A DNA stretch of 64,000 nucleotides from Pustulibacterium marinum (GCF_900116665.1 NZ_FPBK01000001.1:186001-250000); one strand, 5' to 3'; counted from the first letter of the stretch, positions 30,937 through 41,648 are shown. Numbers and translations: made by a program. Notes: generated by a model not told the origin, from the sequence alone.

Positions 30937-33900
30937 TTAGAATTTTAAACTAAGCCCTAATTGATACGTAACATAACTTGTACGACCAATACCTAGATTG
31001 GCAGTTGCCCATTCTGGGTCATAACCGTCATAATCTGTAAACACGAACGGATTTAAAACGTTTGCGTAAAAGCGTAGATATTTGATATTTCCTAGCTTTT
31101 TCAGCGCATTACTAGGTAGCGTATAACCTAGGGCAATGTTTTTAACTTTTACGAAGGATGCATCTCTGTAATAACCTACTCCATTGTTTCTCCAATAGGT
31201 TCCTTCATTTCTTGCTTGTGGATATTCGTTAGAGGCTTGCGCCGGAAGACCAGCATCATTTTCTGGTATATACCAATTAATATCTAATTTTTGTCTACCG
31301 CGATCCCTTACGTTTGTGAAGTTTTCATGAAATGGACTGTATACCAAAACTCCTTGATTTGTGATAATAGAGGTAGAAAGATCAAATTGTTTCCATTTAA
31401 CTCTTGTGAAAAAACTACCAGACCAATCTGGGTTAGAATTTCCAAGTATCACTCTATCGTCTGGAGTTATTTGTCCGTCACCATTTATATCTTTTACTTT
31501 TGCCTGTCCTTCGCTTTGGTTATAGGAAGCAGCTTCTGCAGCTTCGTCTGCTTGCCAAACACCATCAAACACATAATTGTAGTAAGAGTTTAAAGATTCA
31601 CCTATGAACAAATTATTTCCAACATCATCATTTTCAGTTTGCCCATAAATCTCCAATACTTCATTTGTGTTTTTTGTGAATGTTACTGTGGCATCCCAGC
31701 TAAAATCGTCAGTATTTAAAATTTGAGTACTCAAAGTAGCTTCAATACCTTTATTACTTACTTCTCCAACATTGGCGGCTACACTAGGCCAACCCGATTC
31801 ACTAGGAAGATCTTGCTGAAGTAATAGATCTTTAGACTTTCTATCGTATAGTTCTATAGATCCTGATATTTTATTATTCAAGAAACCATAATCAATACCA
31901 AAGTTAAATTCTCGTGTTCTTTCCCATTGCAATGTAGAATTGGCTAGTGAACCAGGAATCCAACCATTGGCAGCTGTTCCGTTAAAATCATAATAGGTTT
32001 GTAAATCTAATATGTTGGTAGTTGAATATGGATCTATAACGTTGTTCCCTGTATAACCGTAACTAGCTCTTAATTTTAAGTTAGATATTGTTTTGTTGTC
32101 CGCAAGGAAATCTTCCTGACTAATTCTCCATCCTAGCGCGGCAGAAGGGAAACTATCCCATCTATATTCTTTAGGGAATAACGAAGAGCCATCCCATCGA
32201 GTAGACAACGTAAGTAGGTACTTATCATCAAAAGTATAATTAAGACGTAAAGCAAAAGAACTTAGTTGCTGTTTTAAATAATCGGTTCCAATAATATAGG
32301 AACTCTGTGCCCCAGAACCGGTATTATAAAAGCCAGTTTCAAATGGGAAACCATAAGCATATTGCGAGGAATATTCTGTTTTATTCATGTAAACACTCTG
32401 TAAAGCAAGAAAGTTGAAAGCGTGCTTATCATTATACACGTAATTGATATTCATTTGATTATCCCACGTGTAGTTGAAGTTTTCTGATTTGTTAACTTCT
32501 GCAGATGCTTGCCCTAGAGAGGCTCCTGTATCTGACATTAAGCCCCAGTATCTTCCTCTTCTAAGATTTCTGAACGAGGTAGAAAAGTTTGTTTTGAAAG
32601 ACAACCATGGTAGTGGCGTGTACTCGAAAAACATGTTTCCTATACCTTTCCATCTTCTAGTTTCGTCTGAAGTATTATTAACCGTTAAAATAGGGTTGTA
32701 GGTACTCGTTTTGTTGATGATGAAATCACCATTGGCATCTGTTAATTTTCCGGGTCTTTCAAAAAGCTCGCCATCTAAGCCATAAGGACTCAAAAATGGA
32801 TTTAATCGAAAAGCATCTCGCATGGCTACAGCACTACCATCTTGTTGCTCTGTAAGCGCAATTTTAATACTACCGCCGAGGCTAAACTTATCGTTAATTC
32901 TATGATTTACACCAACATTGAAAGTATATTTATCAAGAGATTCGTTTTCTATATTACCAGTTTCTTTTTGATATCCCATTCCTATGTTATACCCTAAACC
33001 ATTATCAGATCTTCCAGCAACATTGATGAAATTGTTGCTCTGTGTACCGGTTTTCAGCATAATATCATACCAATCATAGGTTTCGTTAGCTTCAGCTCTT
33101 CTTAGTAACTCATCGTTTTGAGTACCAACTACTGCATCATATAACGTTTCTTCTGTAACTGTTCCAGTATTTGGGTCTACAGATGCAGTAGCTAAATAGG
33201 CTGATTGGTGATAACGCCACCAAGTAGAACCATTCATCATTTCCGGTAGTCTTGCTACTTCTTTCACACCAAAGTAAGAATCTACAGAAACCGTGAGTCC
33301 ACCTTTTGCTTGCGAGCCATTTTTTGTAGTGATGATTACCACACCATTGGTACCACGAGAACCGTAGATTGCGGTTGAGGAAGCATCTTTTAAGATATCC
33401 ATTCGCTCAATATCTTGTGGATTTAAAAAATCAATATTATCAACAGGAACGCCATCTACTACAAAGAGTGGTGAATTATTACCCGAAATGGAATTTTGAC
33501 CACGAATAACAATATCAAAACCATCTCCAACGCGACCTGTGGAATTGGAAATTTGAACCCCTGGAACATTTCCTTGTAATGCTTCTAGTGGATTGGTCAT
33601 TTTTCGTTCAGTTAATGCTTCGGTATCAACTGAACCAATGGCTCCTGTTAAATCTGATTTTTTCTGAGTTCCGTAACCTACAACAACTACTTCATCCAAT
33701 GATTGAAAATCTGGTAGTAGGTTTACTGTTAAAGTAGAAGTTCCTTGTGTGCTTACTTCTTGAGTTTTAAAGCCAATATAGCTAATTTCTAAAATGGCAC
33801 TATCACTGGAAACCGTAATTGAAAAGTTTCCGTCAAAATCTGTTGCGGTTCCATTTTTAGTTCCTTTTTCTAGCACGTTTACGCCTGGTAACGGCATATT

Positions 33901-34038
33901 TGTGCCTTCTTCTACAACGGTTCCGGTTATGGTTCGCTGTGTTTGTGAAAATACCTGACTTGTAGCTAATAGGCATAGGGAAAAGAGTACCCACATGCGT
34001 AGCCTTTCACGGCAAGGTATTAAAGTGTTAATTCTCAT
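30937..34038 (-). CDS. SusC/RagA TonB-linked outer-membrane transporter
   Basis: A 1033-residue TonB-dependent importer of oligosaccharides. Signal peptide about 1-31 (ending V-F-S-Q), carboxypeptidase-like domain (about 36-112), TonB-box-like region D-E-V-V-V-V-G-Y-G-T, plug (about 125-235, with G-S-R-G-T-N-G-V) and a beta barrel ending in the family's terminal aromatic L-S-L-K-F. Paired with SusD downstream and GH28 copy 2 upstream; substrate by context is pectic oligosaccharide. Confidence 0.95.
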   Translation of the reverse strand: MRINTLIPCRERLRMWVLFSLCLLATSQVFSQTQRTITGTVVEEGTNMPLPGVNVLEKGTKNGTATDFDGNFSITVSSDSAILEISYIGFKTQEVSTQGTSTLTVNLLPDFQSLDEVVVVGYGTQKKSDLTGAIGSVDTEALTERKMTNPLEALQGNVPGVQISNSTGRVGDGFDIVIRGQNSISGNNSPLFVVDGVPVDNIDFLNPQDIERMDILKDASSTAIYGSRGTNGVVIITTKNGSQAKGGLTVSVDSYFGVKEVARLPEMMNGSTWWRYHQSAYLATASVDPNTGTVTEETLYDAVVGTQNDELLRRAEANETYDWYDIMLKTGTQSNNFINVAGRSDNGLGYNIGMGYQKETGNIENESLDKYTFNVGVNHRINDKFSLGGSIKIALTEQQDGSAVAMRDAFRLNPFLSPYGLDGELFERPGKLTDANGDFIINKTSTYNPILTVNNTSDETRRWKGIGNMFFEYTPLPWLSFKTNFSTSFRNLRRGRYWGLMSDTGASLGQASAEVNKSENFNYTWDNQMNINYVYNDKHAFNFLALQSVYMNKTEYSSQYAYGFPFETGFYNTGSGAQSSYIIGTDYLKQQLSSFALRLNYTFDDKYLLTLSTRWDGSSLFPKEYRWDSFPSAALGWRISQEDFLADNKTISNLKLRASYGYTGNNVIDPYSTTNILDLQTYYDFNGTAANGWIPGSLANSTLQWERTREFNFGIDYGFLNNKISGSIELYDRKSKDLLLQQDLPSESGWPSVAANVGEVSNKGIEATLSTQILNTDDFSWDATVTFTKNTNEVLEIYGQTENDDVGNNLFIGESLNSYYNYVFDGVWQADEAAEAASYNQSEGQAKVKDINGDGQITPDDRVILGNSNPDWSGSFFTRVKWKQFDLSTSIITNQGVLVYSPFHENFTNVRDRGRQKLDINWYIPENDAGLPAQASNEYPQARNEGTYWRNNGVGYYRDASFVKVKNIALGYTLPSNALKKLGNIKYLRFYANVLNPFVFTDYDGYDPEWATANLGIGRTSYVTYQLGLSLKF

Positions 34039-34081
34039 GATGTATAAAGTTTATATTTGGATTCTGATTTTAGTATGGATG

Positions 34082-35503
34082 TCAATTCATAATTTCTCCA
34101 TTTATTTTAGTGTTGATATATTTGATTTTTTCAGCATTTTCTATAGACGTAGTCTGTTGTGCCTCGTCTATAGTTACATTTTTCAGAGTTATATTTTTTA
34201 CTGGATTTTCAGCTCTTCCTTTTATGAGAATGCCATATTTGCCTCCATTTTTTACGGTAATATTTTCTAGATTTATATTTTCGATATTAGGCATATAATC
34301 ACCTTCCTGATTGGCATAAATACCGTAGAATGTATTTATTCTTAGAACAGATTCTTTTACTTGACCAACTTCTATATCCTTTACATATACATTTTCTACA
34401 AATCCGCCTCTCAAAGTATTTGTTTTAATACGAATAGCTCTATCAAGATTTGGACTGTCCATAGTACAATTTCTTACGAAGACATTTCGTACTCCGGCTG
34501 ATATTTCGCTTCCCATGACTACACCTCCATGACCATCTTTCATAGTGCAGTTTTGCACTACTATATTTTCACTAGGAATATTCACCGCTCTACCATCATT
34601 ATTTCTCCCAGATTTGATAGCAATACAGTCATCACCTGTATTAAATATGCAATTTTTGATAACTACATTTTTGCAGTACTCCGGGTCACAACCATCGTTA
34701 TTAGGACCATGGCTATTAACAGTAACTCCATCTATAGTAATATTTGATGATTTTAATGGGTGAAGTACCCAGAACGGTGCATTGGTAAAAGTTACTCCAG
34801 AAACGATAACGTTTTCGCAGTTTAAAACTTCAAAAAATAATGGACGTAATTGATGTCCCGAACCAAAAACACGCTGGTCTACTGGTGTTTGTTCTTCGTT
34901 CATTTTTCTTAAAGTGGGTAGGTTATGAGCATCTTTTTGCGCGGGCATACCTTCTTTATGTCCATAGCGCTCACTTCCACACCATGGCCACCAATTTTCT
35001 TGATTAGCTTGGCCATTAAAAATTCCTTTTCCAGTTATGGCAATATTTTTTTGATCTTTGGCATAAATAAGAGGAGAATAATTCATGAGTTCAACACCTT
35101 CATAGGAAGTATGAACCAACGGCAAATAATCATCTAGATCTTTAGAAAATAAAACTTCTACACCTTCCTCAAGATGAAGATGTACGTTACTTTTTAAATG
35201 AATAGGACCTGTAAGATAGGTTCCTTTGCTAACAATTATTTTACCTCCACCAGCATTATGACAAGCTTCAATGGCATGTTGAAATGCTTTGGTATCCTTG
35301 GTTACACCATCACCTACGGCACCAAAATCGGTAAGGTTAAAAATAGAATCTTGAAAACTTGGTACTGTTGTATTTTGAATTATGGTTTCTGCTGTTTCCC
35401 ATGGATCACTATCAATTTTAGTAGCTATTTTTTGTTCACAGGAATAGTTTAATCCAAAAGCTAGGAGCGCTATGAAGAATTTTATGAGCGTCGTTTTTTT
35501 CAT
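34082..35503 (-). CDS. GH28 polygalacturonase-family lipoprotein (copy 2)
   Basis: A 473-residue lipoprotein (C22 in N-Y-S-C), probably on the cell surface. GH28 motifs: D-F-G-A-V-G-D-G, N-N-D-G-C-D-P-E, N-T-G-D-D-C-I-A-I-K-S-G, canonical G-H-G-G-V-V-M-G-S-E and R-I-K-T-N. It is the first gene of the GH28-SusC-SusD to GH28 operon, 26 bases after an operator that abuts a -7-like box. Confidence 0.92.
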   Translation of the reverse strand: MKKTTLIKFFIALLAFGLNYSCEQKIATKIDSDPWETAETIIQNTTVPSFQDSIFNLTDFGAVGDGVTKDTKAFQHAIEACHNAGGGKIIVSKGTYLTGPIHLKSNVHLHLEEGVEVLFSKDLDDYLPLVHTSYEGVELMNYSPLIYAKDQKNIAITGKGIFNGQANQENWWPWCGSERYGHKEGMPAQKDAHNLPTLRKMNEEQTPVDQRVFGSGHQLRPLFFEVLNCENVIVSGVTFTNAPFWVLHPLKSSNITIDGVTVNSHGPNNDGCDPEYCKNVVIKNCIFNTGDDCIAIKSGRNNDGRAVNIPSENIVVQNCTMKDGHGGVVMGSEISAGVRNVFVRNCTMDSPNLDRAIRIKTNTLRGGFVENVYVKDIEVGQVKESVLRINTFYGIYANQEGDYMPNIENINLENITVKNGGKYGILIKGRAENPVKNITLKNVTIDEAQQTTSIENAEKIKYINTKINGEIMN

Positions 35504-35528
35504 AAATCTTTTAGATTAGTTTGATGTT

Positions 35529-35542
35529 TGTAATCGATTGCA
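35529..35542 (-). promoter_or_regulatory. Operator for the pectin SusCD operon
   Basis: TGTAATCGATTGCA, a near-perfect palindrome matching the operators at 35703 and 46422. On the minus strand it directly follows a -7-like box TAGATTCG (35543-35550), so a bound LacI-type repressor would cover the start of transcription. Confidence 0.68.
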
Positions 35543-35702
35543 CGAATCTAATAAATAAATGATAAAAAACAAATATTTAATCAAAAAAAATGCTTTGCAA
35601 GTAAAATTTCAGTGTTTATAATAGTATTTTGATAAAACGAATATATTTTTTGGAATATAAACAGTATATTACAACGTTTTAGTTTGTGAAATTAGTGTTC
35701 GC

Positions 35703-35716
35703 TGTTATCGATTACA
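35703..35716 (+). promoter_or_regulatory. Operator in front of the lacI-type gene
   Basis: TGTTATCGATTACA, a 14-bp palindrome with one mismatch to its dyad. It lies 28 bases upstream of a -7-like box TATATTCG (35745-35752) of the regulator gene, so its effect there could be autoregulation or shared control of the divergent operon. Confidence 0.6.
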
Positions 35717-35772
35717 TTGATTTTAAACAATCTTACTTTATCCGTATATTCGCCCACTTAAAACTTCTGTAA

Positions 35773-36786
35773 ATGAAAGAGAAAGTAACTATTTATGATA
35801 TAGCCAAGGCTTTAAATGTTACTGCTGCCACAGTTTCAAGAGCATTAAACAACAATCCGAAAATTAGTGAAGCTACCAGAACGCTGGTTTTGGAAACCGC
35901 TAAGAAGATGAATTATGAGCAAAATAAATTTGCGCTGGCATTGAAAAGTGGTAAGAGTCATAATGTGGGCGTGGTGGTTCCTTTTGTAAACAGGAATTTT
36001 TTCTCGTCTATTATTCGCGGAATAGAGGAGGAGTTGTATCCAAAGGGTTACCATGTAATTATTTGTCAAACTCATGAGGATGCAAAAAAGGAAGAAGAGA
36101 CCATTCAAAATCTACTAAATGCACAAGTTGATGGCATTTTAATGTCGGTTTCTAAACATACACAAAACCTGAAGCATTTTGAAAAAGTACTAAAGAAAAA
36201 TACTCCGTTAGTATTTTTTGATAGAGTAAAGCCTTTAAAGGGAGTAAGCTCTGTAACCATTGATGATTTCCGCGGTGGTTATGAAGCTACAGAACATTTA
36301 ATAAAATCAGGATATTCAAAAATTGCTCATGTGACTGTTGATTTATCCCTGAGTATATATGAAAGAAGGTTTGAAGGTTACAGAGAAGCTTTAAAAGATT
36401 ATGATCTTCCGTATAATGAAAATTATGTAGTAAAGGCAAAAAGTGATATTGATTCTGGAGAGGAGGCTATAAAACAACTACTCAAATTGAAAGAAGCTCC
36501 AGATGCCGTTTTTTCTTCTAGTGATTTCGCGGCTTTGGGAGCTATTAGACAATTACAATCGTTGGGAATTTCTGTTCCTCAAGATTTTGGGGTGGTTGGT
36601 TTTAGTAATGAACCTTTTACTCAGTTTATGGAATTGTCTATGTCTACTGTGGATCAAGCTCCTGTAGAAATGGGTAAAATGTCGGCAAAAGTATTTCTTG
36701 AGCAGATCAAAGACGTAAAGGTAAAAGTGGAGAAAAAAGTAGAACTTTCTCCCGAATTGATCGTGAGAAAGTCCTCTCTTAAATAA
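35773..36786 (+). CDS. LacI-family transcriptional regulator of the pectin locus
   Basis: A 337-residue regulator with an N-terminal helix-turn-helix (5-24, T-I-Y-D-I-A-K-A-L-N-V-T), hinge, and a periplasmic-binding-protein-like effector domain (about 60-335). It is the only plus-strand gene in the locus and divides the polymer-degradation arm from the uronate-catabolism arm. Palindromic TGTAATCGATTACA-type sites at 35529, 35703 and 46422 are its likely operators. The inducer is probably a uronate such as KDG or galacturonate (inference). Confidence 0.93.
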   Translation: MKEKVTIYDIAKALNVTAATVSRALNNNPKISEATRTLVLETAKKMNYEQNKFALALKSGKSHNVGVVVPFVNRNFFSSIIRGIEEELYPKGYHVIICQTHEDAKKEEETIQNLLNAQVDGILMSVSKHTQNLKHFEKVLKKNTPLVFFDRVKPLKGVSSVTIDDFRGGYEATEHLIKSGYSKIAHVTVDLSLSIYERRFEGYREALKDYDLPYNENYVVKAKSDIDSGEEAIKQLLKLKEAPDAVFSSSDFAALGAIRQLQSLGISVPQDFGVVGFSNEPFTQFMELSMSTVDQAPVEMGKMSAKVFLEQIKDVKVKVEKKVELSPELIVRKSSLK

Positions 36787-36839
36787 CAGCAAAAACAACA
36801 AACAAACCTTAAACTAACAACAATGTTAGGCTAAGTAAT

Positions 36840-38447
36840 TTATAGTGAAACGCCTCTTTTCCAAGGAATAAAGTCGCTTTGATTTAATTTTTGAGCTTTG
36901 GTTTGAATCTCTCCACTAGCTACTTTAATAATAAAGTCAAGGAGTGTATTTCCCATTTCGTCAATGCTTTGCTCTCCTCTAATGACCGGCCCGGTATCAA
37001 AATCAATAATATCGTCCATTTTCTGAGCTAACTCAGAATTAGAAGAAACTTTGATCACTGGAGTTACAGGATTTCCTGTTGGAGTACCTAACCCCGTTGT
37101 AAATAAAATTATGTTGGCTCCAGAACCTGCCATAGCAGTAGTACTTTCTACATCGTTACCCGGCGTACACAGTAGGTTTAAGCCACTTTCGGTTACATAT
37201 TCACCATAGTCTAAAATATCTTTGATACGAGAAGTACCTCCTTTTTTAGCGGCTCCGGCCGATTTCATGGCATCGGTAATTAATCCGTCTTTGATGTTTC
37301 CCGGAGATGGATTCATATCGAAACCAGAACCTGCATCTACTACAGACTTTTCAAAAGCTTTCATCAGTCCTAAAAACTTATTGGCTTTTTCTTCCGATTC
37401 ACAACGGTTGACTAATTCTTGCTCTACACCGCATAATTCAGGGAATTCAGAAAGTATAGCTGTTCCACCAACGGCAGCCATTACATCAGACACATGACCC
37501 AATGTTGGATTGGCAGAAATTCCTGAAAAACCATCAGAACCTCCACATTCTAATCCAATACGCAACTTGCTGATTGGCGCTGGTTTTCGTTCTATTTCAT
37601 TGGCTTTTTTAATGGCTTCGTATGAATCTTTAATCACAGCGGATAGCATATCGTCTACGGTGCCCATTTGTTGCTGTTCATACATAACAATGGGTTTCTT
37701 CAAGTCGGGATTGATGGCTTTCAGTGCATCCTCAAATATTTTAATTTGAAGGTTTTGGCAACCCAAACTCAACACCGTAGCTCCCGCTACGTTTGGATTG
37801 TTTACATAACCAGCCAGCAACCTTGCCAACGATTCTGAATCTTGACGAATTCCGCCACAACCACCTTGATGGGTAATGAATTTTACATCAATATTTTCAA
37901 AAACGCGTGTTTTTTCGTCTTCAACAATTGCTTCTTCAGAAGTATTATTTACCAACGATCGCAGTAACATTCTGTGTTTATTGGCTTCTTCAAACAAAAG
38001 TTCTTTTTCAAACACTTCTTTGAGCACTTCAATATTTCTGTTTTCACAAAAAACCAAAGGGAAGAAAAGCCAAACGTTGGCAGTACCAACTTGTCCATCT
38101 TCCCGATGGTAGCCCATGAAAGTTTTGTCTTTCCAAATGGAAATATCTGGTGGATTCCAGCCAATATCTCCGGTTTTTTTATGTACTTCTGCACTTTGGT
38201 GTTTTACATTTTCTGTGGTAAGAACCTCTCCCAAGGCAATAGTCTGGCTGGCTTTACCCACTAAAACGCCATACATTATAATTTTGTCACCTTCGTTAAA
38301 ATCTACTAGCGCAATTTTGTGTTTGGCCTTAGTAGGTTTTAGTATGGTATATTCTGTACCGTTTAAAGATGCTTTTTGCCCTTGTTCTAAGTTGATAAGA
38401 GCTACAGCAACATTATCTTCGGTATGTACTTTTATCAATTTTTGCAT
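36840..38447 (-). CDS. uxaA: Altronate dehydratase
   Basis: A 535-residue cytoplasmic enzyme that dehydrates D-altronate to 2-keto-3-deoxygluconate, the third step of galacturonate catabolism. It has an N-terminal SAF domain (about 1-75) and the C-terminal altronase region with G-G-C-G-G-I-R-Q, C-G-G-S-D-G-F-S-G and N-P-S-P-G-N. Fused UxaA of this length is usual in this phylum. 12 bases after uxaB. Confidence 0.93.
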   Translation of the reverse strand: MQKLIKVHTEDNVAVALINLEQGQKASLNGTEYTILKPTKAKHKIALVDFNEGDKIIMYGVLVGKASQTIALGEVLTTENVKHQSAEVHKKTGDIGWNPPDISIWKDKTFMGYHREDGQVGTANVWLFFPLVFCENRNIEVLKEVFEKELLFEEANKHRMLLRSLVNNTSEEAIVEDEKTRVFENIDVKFITHQGGCGGIRQDSESLARLLAGYVNNPNVAGATVLSLGCQNLQIKIFEDALKAINPDLKKPIVMYEQQQMGTVDDMLSAVIKDSYEAIKKANEIERKPAPISKLRIGLECGGSDGFSGISANPTLGHVSDVMAAVGGTAILSEFPELCGVEQELVNRCESEEKANKFLGLMKAFEKSVVDAGSGFDMNPSPGNIKDGLITDAMKSAGAAKKGGTSRIKDILDYGEYVTESGLNLLCTPGNDVESTTAMAGSGANIILFTTGLGTPTGNPVTPVIKVSSNSELAQKMDDIIDFDTGPVIRGEQSIDEMGNTLLDFIIKVASGEIQTKAQKLNQSDFIPWKRGVSL

Positions 38448-38459
38448 GTGGTTTTGGTT

Positions 38460-39917
38460 TTAATACAACAGTTTGAAGTTGTTGTAGCCTGTTTCTATCC
38501 CATTTTTTTCAATTTCATTAAGAGCTAATGTTATTGCACCGTTTAGGCCTTTTATTTGAGTAAGATCTTGATCCCAAAAGGAAACATTGCTTAGTACTTT
38601 TTCAGAAATAGTTCCAAAATCATTTGTTGACCAAATTTCTTTGATAAGTGAAACAATGGCTTCATCATCATTTACAGGTAGTTCTTTTCCGTTCCATGTT
38701 CCTTTATAAAAACGAATAAGGCATGCAAAAGCAAATGTAAGATTGCATGGGATTTTTTTATAAGTGTCAATATATCCTAGCAAACTAGGTAAAACTCTAA
38801 CTTTGAATTTCGAAATAGAATTTAAAGCGATGCTAGATAGGTTGTGTTTAATGAACGGATTTCTAAAGCGATCAAATACTTCCTCGGCAAAGGTTTCTAG
38901 TTCTTCTTTATCCATTTCCAGAGTAGGAATGATTTCTTCAAAAACTGCCTTTTGAATAAATTCACCTGTAAAATTTCCATCTACGGCATCTTTTACGGTT
39001 TCTTTTCCGTACAGTAGACCAAATGGCACCATAGTAGTGTGTGCACCATTCAAAATCCTAACTTTTCGGGTTCTGTATGGTTGCATATTTTCAACCACTT
39101 TAACGTCTAAATCAGTTTTATCAAATGGTAGTTTTTTCTTTAAAGCTTCATCGCCTTCAATCACCCAAAGGAAGAAAACTTCTGCTGTAACAATTAAATT
39201 GTCTTTATATGTAAGTTGTGCATTATAATCTTCGATGGTATCTCGTGGATATCCGGGAACTATACGGTCTACCAGCGTATTGTGAAAAGAGCAGGAATGG
39301 GTAATCCAATCTTTAAATTCGGAACCTAGATTCCAGTCGTCACAATATTTAAAAATGATTTCTTTTAAAGTATCTGCATTATAATTAATCAATTCACATG
39401 GAATTATGGTAAGTCCTTTGTCTGATGCCCCGTTGAAATGTTGGAAACGTTTGTAAAGCAAAACAGTAATTTTTCCAGGAAATGTTTTTGGAGGTTGCAT
39501 GTTTGGCCTATCAGATTCAGAATAGGCAATTCCAGCTTCCGTGGTATTAGAAATGATAAATTCTAAAGAATCTTCTTTAGCCAAGGCAAGATATTTTTTG
39601 AACTCTTCATACGGATTAATGGTATCTACTATAGAAGAAATAAGTTCATGCTCTCTAATTTCCTTACCTTTTTTAATGCCCTGCATGAAAAGGGTATACA
39701 GCCCCTCTTGATCATTTATCATATTTACCATTCCTTGTGCAATCGGTTGCACAATTGAAACCCCAAAATTTGTTCCTGCTTCGGTATTCAATTTTTGAAT
39801 TGCATAATCAACGAAAGCTCTTAGAAAGTTTCCTTCACCAAATTGAACAATTTTCACAGGAAGTTTTTCTTCTAATCCCGCATTTGTACGGTTCAATATA
39901 TTTTTTGTATCAGTCAT
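38460..39917 (-). CDS. uxaB: Tagaturonate reductase
   Basis: A 485-residue mannitol-dehydrogenase-family enzyme that reduces D-tagaturonate to D-altronate with NADH. The Rossmann start Q-F-G-E-G-N-F-L-R-A-F-V and the catalytic-region motif R-I-L-N-G-A-H-T are present. It precedes uxaA in the same direction. A mannonate role (UxuB) is less likely given uxaA and uxaC nearby. Confidence 0.92.
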   Translation of the reverse strand: MTDTKNILNRTNAGLEEKLPVKIVQFGEGNFLRAFVDYAIQKLNTEAGTNFGVSIVQPIAQGMVNMINDQEGLYTLFMQGIKKGKEIREHELISSIVDTINPYEEFKKYLALAKEDSLEFIISNTTEAGIAYSESDRPNMQPPKTFPGKITVLLYKRFQHFNGASDKGLTIIPCELINYNADTLKEIIFKYCDDWNLGSEFKDWITHSCSFHNTLVDRIVPGYPRDTIEDYNAQLTYKDNLIVTAEVFFLWVIEGDEALKKKLPFDKTDLDVKVVENMQPYRTRKVRILNGAHTTMVPFGLLYGKETVKDAVDGNFTGEFIQKAVFEEIIPTLEMDKEELETFAEEVFDRFRNPFIKHNLSSIALNSISKFKVRVLPSLLGYIDTYKKIPCNLTFAFACLIRFYKGTWNGKELPVNDDEAIVSLIKEIWSTNDFGTISEKVLSNVSFWDQDLTQIKGLNGAITLALNEIEKNGIETGYNNFKLLY

Positions 39918-40043
39918 TTTATTAGGTATTAAGGGTTCATGTAGATTCTAGTAATATTTAAGGCTTTACTCTTATTTGGTATCTCTAATTGTTGTCAAAA
40001 ATACTAGCTTAATTGGCTTATTTCAATTAATGAGTTGTTAAGT

Positions 40044-41465
40044 TTATAGGTTTTTTACCGGTTCATATTTTGGCAATAACATTCGCATGGCAATCCACGC
40101 AATCATGTATGCTACGGCACAAACTCCAAACACGATAAAATATCCTGATTCTTCTCCTTGGAAGCCCATAAATTTCATTTGAGTTTCTTTACTGTAATCA
40201 AACAACATTCCCGACCCTTTATTGATAAAGAAAGATCCAATACCGCCTGCAAGTCCACCAATTCCCGTGACGGTTGCAATGGCTTTTCTTGGAAATAAAT
40301 CACCCACAATGGAGAAAATATTGGCAGACCATGACTGGTGCGCAGCACCTGCAATTCCAATAATTACCACAGGAATCCAATAGGTTATACGACCGAGAGG
40401 TTGTGCCAATAATGTTAGCAATGGGAATAATGCAAAAATGAACATTGATTTTAAACGCGCATCATACGGATGCTTCCCTTTTTCTACGAAATAACTAGGT
40501 AACCAACCACCAATAATAGCAAGTAAAGTAATAGCATACAGAATGAATAGTGGAATTGCAGATTCTGTGGAGTCCATTCCGTAGATTGAGCTTAAATATG
40601 CAGGTGTCCAGAATAAGAAAAACCACCAAACACCATCGGTCATAAATTTACCTACTAGAAATACCCAGGTTTGTTTGTACCCAAAGCATTTAAAAATATT
40701 TACGTTTCGTTTTTTTCCATCTGTAGACGGAACATCCATGTCGTTGTCTTGTTGAATATAGGCTAGTTCTTCTTCCGAAACTCTTTTATGTTTTTCGGGT
40801 TTATCATATAAGAACAACCAAACTCCCATCCAAACAAAACCTAACGCACCAATGATGATGAATGACATTTCCCAACCATACGCTTCTGCAATAAAAGGAA
40901 TGGATAGCGGAGCACCCAAAGCTCCTACAGTTGCGCCGGCATTAAAAATACTTGTAGCTAAGGCACGGTCTTTTTTAGGAAAATATTCAGCGGTAGTTTT
41001 GATGGCAGCCGGAAAGTTACCTGCTTCACCAAAAGCTAGTACGAGCCTTGCAAAAATAAAGAAGGTTACACTGGCGCTTACAACCATACCTGTATTACTG
41101 GCCATTTCAATGGCTTCTTTGGCACCAGAGAAACTCAATGTCCAGGTGTCGGTTACGTAACCTGCTGTGAAAATTCCTGAAAAAGCATGTAAACAAGCAC
41201 CAGCAGACCAAATTCCGATAGCCCAAAGGAATCCTTTTTTGGTATCGAGCCAATCAATTAACGGACCCGCAACCAGCATGCTTACTGCATAAAATATAGA
41301 GAAAAGTGCGGTTACATTTCCGTAATCGTTGTTTGTCCAATTAAATTCAGGAGCAATAAAATCTTTCCAGGTTAGTGATAATACCTGTCTGTCCATGTAG
41401 TTGATTGTGGTTGCCACAAATAGCATTGTACAGATATACCACCGAAAGTTTGTTTTTGTTTTCAT
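40044..41465 (-). CDS. exuT: MFS hexuronate transporter (ExuT-like)
   Basis: A 473-residue inner-membrane permease with about 12 helices, of the anion:cation symporter family used for galacturonate and glucuronate. The first helix is followed by N-Y-M-D-R-Q-V-L-S, typical of ExuT. It moves monomeric uronates from the periplasm into the cytoplasm, feeding the uxa genes. A weak operator-like match lies at 41491-41504, just upstream of the start. Confidence 0.9.
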   Translation of the reverse strand: MKTKTNFRWYICTMLFVATTINYMDRQVLSLTWKDFIAPEFNWTNNDYGNVTALFSIFYAVSMLVAGPLIDWLDTKKGFLWAIGIWSAGACLHAFSGIFTAGYVTDTWTLSFSGAKEAIEMASNTGMVVSASVTFFIFARLVLAFGEAGNFPAAIKTTAEYFPKKDRALATSIFNAGATVGALGAPLSIPFIAEAYGWEMSFIIIGALGFVWMGVWLFLYDKPEKHKRVSEEELAYIQQDNDMDVPSTDGKKRNVNIFKCFGYKQTWVFLVGKFMTDGVWWFFLFWTPAYLSSIYGMDSTESAIPLFILYAITLLAIIGGWLPSYFVEKGKHPYDARLKSMFIFALFPLLTLLAQPLGRITYWIPVVIIGIAGAAHQSWSANIFSIVGDLFPRKAIATVTGIGGLAGGIGSFFINKGSGMLFDYSKETQMKFMGFQGEESGYFIVFGVCAVAYMIAWIAMRMLLPKYEPVKNL

Positions 41466-41620
41466 AAGCTGTTATTAGTTTTCTCTCAAACGTTATCGCT
41501 TTATAAAGTCAGAGATGTTATTAGTTGTTGTTTTTTCTGCTCTTATAATATTTCAATTAACGAAATCGTTTTAGTCTTTTTTAAGAAGACTAGCTTGGGA
41601 GTTTTGGTTTGGTATGGTAA

Positions 41621-41648
41621 ACACAGGCTTTATTGAGCAAGCCTGTGT
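41621..41648 (-). terminator. Hairpin at the end of the KDPG aldolase gene
   Basis: ACACAGGCTT pairs perfectly with AAGCCTGTGT around an 8-base loop. The stem includes the last codons and stop of the aldolase gene. The T-tract on the minus strand is short, so it may be a weak terminator or mRNA stabiliser. Confidence 0.55.

Noticed and set aside
36799-36835. CTAACA..TGTTAG between the lacI-type gene and uxaA as a terminator.
   Set aside because: Only 6 bp with no T-tract on either strand.
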